64,000 nt of DNA, from positions 27,192,002 to 27,256,001 of the forward strand of contig NC_073693.1 of NCBI RefSeq assembly GCF_029784155.1, written 5' to 3'. Numbering within the stretch: position 1 is the first letter of the stretch; each line of letters opens with the position of its first letter. Shown here in pieces: positions 61,090 through 64,000 of this stretch. The stretch comes from Uranotaenia lowii (taxonomy: Eukaryota > Arthropoda > Insecta > Diptera > Culicidae). The notes under the pieces are model-generated. The model was not told the origin of the DNA, did no database searches, and saw only the letters and a list, made by a program, of their open reading frames with translations. Made by a program: the position numbers and the translations under genes.

Positions 61090-61975
61090 AAATGATTAAT
61101 CTCATTCTGTAAACTAAATCTGAAATCTTATTCTGATTCTAAAGTTTGAATTTTGAGTTACAACACTTAGTCTAATATTTGAATATAAGTTCCAATTTCA
61201 AATTCCAGGTTGATCTTTAATCCAAATTCTTAATCAGAATTCTAAATCTGAATTCTCAATCTGAATTCTGAATCTGAACTCTGAATTTGAATTCTAAATC
61301 TGTATTCTGAATCTGAATTCTGAATCTGAATTCTGAATCTGAATTCTGAATCTGAATTCTGAATCTGAATTCTGAATCTGAGTTCTGAATCTGAATTCTG
61401 AATCTGAATTCTGAATCTGAATTCTGAATTCTGAATCTGAATTCTGAATCTTAATTCTGAATCTGAATTCTGAATCTGAATTCTGAATCTGAATTCTGAA
61501 TCTGAATTCTGAATCTGAATTCTGAATCTGAATTCTGAATCTGAATTCTGAATCTAAATTCTGAATCTGAATTCTGAATCTGAATTCTGAATCTGAATTC
61601 TGAATCTGAATTCTGAATCTGAATTCTGAATCTGAATTCTGAATCTGAATTCTGAATCTGAATTCTGAATCTGAATTCTGAATCTGAATTCTGAATCTGA
61701 ATTCTGAATCGGAATTCTGAATCTGAATTCTGAATCTGAATTCTGAATATGAATTCTGAATCTGAATTCTGGATCTGAATTCTGAATCTGAATTCTGAAT
61801 CTGAATTCTGAATCTGAATTCTGAATCTGAATTCTGAATCTGAATTCTGAATCTGAATTCTGAATCTGAATTCTGAATCTGAATTCTGAATCTGAATTCT
61901 GAATCTGAATTCTGAATCTGAATTCTGAATCTGAATTCTGAATCTGAATTCTGAATCTGAATTCTTAATCTTGTA
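61090..61975 (-). repeat. 13-bp minisatellite, unit CTGAATTCTGAAT
   Basis: About 50 near-perfect units from 61,292 to 61,970, preceded by ~200 bp of degraded units. Each perfect unit carries GAATTC. 13 is not a multiple of 3 and the unit has no stop on the minus strand, so all three minus frames read one 13-residue cycle (phrases such as SDSEFRFRI). The resulting 217- and 229-codon ORFs are therefore artefacts of the array. Confidence 0.96.
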
Positions 61976-62276
61976 AATCTCATTTTGATTGTTTTGCATC
62001 ACACGGTTTTCAACATTGAAATTTCTTTCATCCAAATTTTTTTTTATGATTTCGGATTTTACAACTTTTAATAGTATGGTTTTACCCCTAAAAGTATGCA
62101 GCAAACTTAATTTCAGAAAAATTGTGAAAAAAAGTTTTCACAAAACAAAATCGTGTTTTCATGCGTAATGATCTTTAAGTCATCGCAAATTTATCAAAAA
62201 CTGTGCAAATTGGTATTCTTGGAGAAACAATTCCAGAATTGAAAATTGATAAAGTGAGGAGAAATTTTACGGATGA

Positions 62277-64000
62277 TGTTGACGAACCCACTGTGCCGAT
62301 TTCGGATGAGTGAGTTTCGGCGACTTCATCGTTCGACCACTATGTATAAGAATAGAATAACACAACAGAGATACGTCAAATGGACGATAAAGCATTGTAA
62401 AACGTGTTCGCTTGAGTCGCTTAGATGGATTAGAGGTTCTAGGTATACTTACTTGCAAAACCACTATATATTTAAAACTAAATAGCTTAAACTTAATTTC
62501 TACAGCCGCATCACGAAACAGTTATTGTTTACCCTTTAGTGCCACAGTTAATCCGTACGATTAAAAGGAAACTATAAAGAAATAGTTAATCCTCACACGG
62601 TAAGGGCACAGATAATTCGCTTATGCATAGTCAGATAGAATACTAGGTTCACTTACCAACATACTTATGATTCCACAGTAAATCGGATGTGATAGCATAA
62701 CCGCGGAGAAATATTGGAATTGTGTGGAAATATCGCTAGCATACACTTAAATTGTAAGTCGGCACATCATTTATGTTATTATCAACCCTTTGAAATGAAT
62801 TTGATATATATATATATTGCAGTTTGAAGCATCTGCTATTGAGAATCGGTGTTTTGCTTCAACTATATCCGCAACAAACTTCAAAAATTTAATTACCATG
62901 GCCAATACCCAAGGTGATGCTCGTTCGGAGATGGACCAACCAACAGAGGTCACCGTCACCGGAGCTGAAGCTACTGGAGCACACAATTGCTTCATGTGCA
63001 CTCGTACGGATAGTGCTGATAACCTTGTTGGTTGCGATGATTGCTCAGCATGGGCCCACTTCGATTGTGCTGGCGTAAATGCGTCAGTTAAGGATAAATC
63101 CTGGAAGTGTAATACATGTTGTGCTAAAGATAAGGCTAAAGATCCATCCAAAGCTCGTTCACGGACCAGTAGACGATCGTCACGCGTGGATGAAAATTTG
63201 CAGATGTTGGAAGAACAACAGCAAATAGAGCTACAGGCTTTAGATGAAGAGGAAGCAGAAAGGAGAGCCTTCCGTAGGAAAAGAGTAGCAATAAAGCAGG
63301 ATTATGTAAAGCAAAAATACGACGTTCGACGAGAGGGATCTCCAAGCGACAGAAGTGACAGGAGTAATTCCAGTGGTGGCAGAAGTAGGCGAATTGTAGA
63401 GGGATGGTTGACCCAGGAACCTGTGAAAGAAACAGCGGAACGCGTAAAAGCATGGGAGTTTCCACCGCCACCTACTACCAATAAGCCGAGACCACATGCA
63501 AAATCAGCTTCGACGCTATTGGCGAAGGAGAACGCTATCGTCAACATGGGGAGTCCACCTGCCATACCGCTGGTACCGAAGTCGGCCTCCACACCGTATC
63601 CCAGCACCACTCATCCTCCCATTCCCGCCGTAGTTCTTCCTAGTCTGTGTGGTAGTTTGTCGGATCTAAGAATAGGAACCTTGCATACTACTGAGACTAG
63701 CAGATCTCGTTTGGTACCGAGAGTGAGTTTACCCGAGACATTTCAACAGGCACAAGTGAGCTCTAGTGCAACGCATCTCGGCGAACCGACATCGATTAGC
63801 CTTACTGAATTGACAGGACATCTACCGTTTTCCGCAAGCAAAGGCGTTCAATACACAGATATTAGCGGCCTTCCAGTATCCTTTGACAGTCTGTCAGGAA
63901 TTTCCGGAATAGGAGATCCTATGCTTCCCGTGGGTGATCGAAGACCTCTGTCCGCTATACCCGAGGAACAAGGTATTCACACATACCCAGTTGCTTCCTC
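62277..64000 (+). mobile_element. BEL/Pao LTR retrotransposon, 5' part
   Basis: An intact Gag reading frame starts at 62,899 and continues past the edge. Upstream, TGTTGACGAACCC at 62,275-62,287 is the type of sequence with which BEL/Pao LTRs begin, and TATA-like sites lie near 62,342 and 62,466. The ~620 bp before the ATG would then be the 5' LTR plus leader. LTR limits and the primer-binding site cannot be confirmed because the 3' LTR is outside the window. Confidence 0.7.
62899..64000 (+). CDS. BEL/Pao Gag (polyprotein N-terminus) with PHD finger, partial
   Basis: The frame is open for 367 codons from the ATG at 62,899 (context TTACCATGG, a strong start) to the window end. Residues 31-74 form a PHD-type zinc finger with the Cys4-His-Cys3 order C31-x2-C34-x11-C46-x2-C49-x4-H54-x2-C57-x13-C71-x2-C74, with the expected tryptophan two residues before C71. 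A basic, charged coiled-coil-like stretch follows (about residues 83-140, rich in E, K, R and Q), then a Pro/Ser/Thr-rich linker. Mosquito BEL/Pao Gag-Pol proteins commonly start with such a PHD finger, whose role is unknown but might include chromatin or integration-site contact (inference). The absence of stops or frameshifts suggests a recent insertion. Minus-strand ORFs of 85-126 codons here are shadows. Confidence 0.85.

Noticed and set aside
61294..62104. 229- and 217-codon minus-strand ORFs
   Set aside because: They are translations of the 13-bp minisatellite, open in every minus frame.
62771..63610. Minus-strand ORFs of 85-126 codons
   Set aside because: They are antisense to the intact BEL/Pao Gag frame.

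Overview
The window reads as intronic or intergenic DNA of a large-genome dipteran, most likely a mosquito. It is AT-rich with very few long open frames. It contains three or four decayed Tc1/mariner transposases of the DD37E type (a type I associate mainly with mosquitoes), a 5'-truncated RTE/JAM1-like non-LTR retrotransposon, the start of a BEL/Pao LTR retrotransposon whose Gag has an N-terminal PHD finger, tRNA-like SINE pieces and many non-autonomous DNA elements. No conserved host gene is recognisable. The longest sound reading frame is the BEL/Pao Gag, which runs off the right edge.

Layout. 1-1 kb: a 9-bp minisatellite and a T-rich tract in the opposite sense. 1.03-2.28 kb: a dead DD37E element (minus). 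4.1-6.7 kb: a TIR element repeating a GGGGTAATTATGAAC-type word. 6.9-8.2 kb and 55.5-56.8 kb: two direct copies of a 1.3-kb repeat built from ~140-bp units. 8.4-10.2 kb: a MITE, a foldback-like structure around a SINE, and a 7-bp array. 12-16 kb: relic MITE and mariner copies. 17.87-18.75 kb: a hAT-like element with an 8-bp TSD. 23.3-25.0 kb: a CCCGGG-word element and a TA-flanked element. 27.2-28.5 kb: the RTE fragment (minus). 32.1-34.65 kb: a TA-flanked element split by a 1.6-kb near-palindrome with CACAGTG ends and a CGACG target duplication (Transib-like). 37.6-38.2 kb: a 57-bp minisatellite. 39.4-40.4, 43.0-44.2, 51.8-53.2 and 59.9-60.4 kb: more TIR elements. 46.7-48.8 kb: transposons nested three deep. 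49.7-50.2 and 58.7-59.5 kb: two hairpin-forming elements with exact 9-bp TSDs. 61.1-62.0 kb: a 13-bp minisatellite. 62.28 kb to the end: BEL/Pao.

Between repeats lie islands that look less AT-rich and non-repetitive (about 2.9-3.9, 16.5-17.3, 25.0-26.5, 34.9-36.7, 38.3-38.9, 44.6-46.5 and 57.1-58.7 kb). They have no convincing ORFs and could be conserved non-coding DNA or untranslated parts of a long gene. Three short exon-like signals on the plus strand (25,961; 35,014; 38,422) are noted at low confidence.

The strongest novelty candidates are the Transib-like palindrome with V(D)J-RSS-like ends, the hairpin elements with 9-bp TSDs, the exactly resolvable nested insertion at 47 kb, and a set of ~0.9-kb TA-flanked elements whose ends follow one pattern while each repeats its own near-palindromic word.
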